A stretch of DNA of 5,383 bases from Alkalinema sp. CAN_BIN05 (GTDB taxonomy: Bacteria > Cyanobacteriota > Cyanobacteriia > Leptolyngbyales > Leptolyngbyaceae): contig JAJAYH010000380.1 of NCBI GenBank assembly GCA_026786325.1, forward strand, positions 1 through 5,383. Direction: 5' to 3'. This document shows, piece after piece, positions 5,287 to 5,383 of this stretch (position 1 is the stretch's first letter; the number at the start of each line of letters is the position of its first letter). The position numbers and the translations under genes were made by a program. Below the pieces are notes generated by a model that made no database searches, was not told the DNA's origin, and saw only the letters and a list, made by a program, of their open reading frames with translations.

Positions 5287-5383
5287 CATTAGGTGGACGA
5301 TCGCAATTCCAAAAACTTTGTTACTTACAAGTTACCGAATGGCTCGTGTACTATTGTGAAAACGGTGATAATCTTCCTATGAC

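Overview
The window looks like chromosomal DNA of a cyanobacterium, probably a filamentous or repeat-rich one. The palindrome CGATCG occurs more than 20 times, three of them as the full HIP1 octamer GCGATCGC (878, 3139, 5216). The protein families fit (a YgfZ-type protein with KGCYIGQE, an Uma2-family nuclease, a cyanobacterial-style Fmt), and so do the C-rich palindromic intergenic repeats at the left edge.

Left part (1-2356): after about 150 bases of short repeats come three genes on the minus strand, in transcription order a conserved acidic protein of unknown function (1856-2356), a YgfZ/GcvT-like folate-binding protein (766-1821) and an Uma2-family protein (159-749). They are only 34 and 16 bases apart, so they are probably co-transcribed. 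Middle part (2357-3474): a 125-base divergent intergenic region leads into fmt, methionyl-tRNA formyltransferase, on the plus strand.

Right part (3475-5383) is accessory in character. Between fmt and the next gene lies a decayed VapC-type PIN-domain toxin gene, readable in three frames with in-frame stops. Next comes a family 2 glycosyltransferase on the minus strand (3927-4862). It contains no CGATCG site, unlike all other parts of the window, which suggests it was acquired. Upstream of it are a 10-bp inverted repeat around a small hairpin and then an intact 195-bp MITE-like element (5079-5273), with 16-bp perfect terminal inverted repeats and a 13-bp flanking direct repeat. Removing the element and one copy of the duplication in silico joins an open plus-strand frame across the site, so it may have interrupted a small gene.

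The core genes are housekeeping: Fmt for initiator tRNA formylation, and a YgfZ-like protein for folate-linked Fe-S protein maintenance. The right half records toxin-gene decay, probable gene acquisition and small-transposon insertion. I see no complete novel multi-gene system. The MITE with its target duplication and the VapC relic are the most informative unlisted structures. No RNA gene or CRISPR array was recognised.
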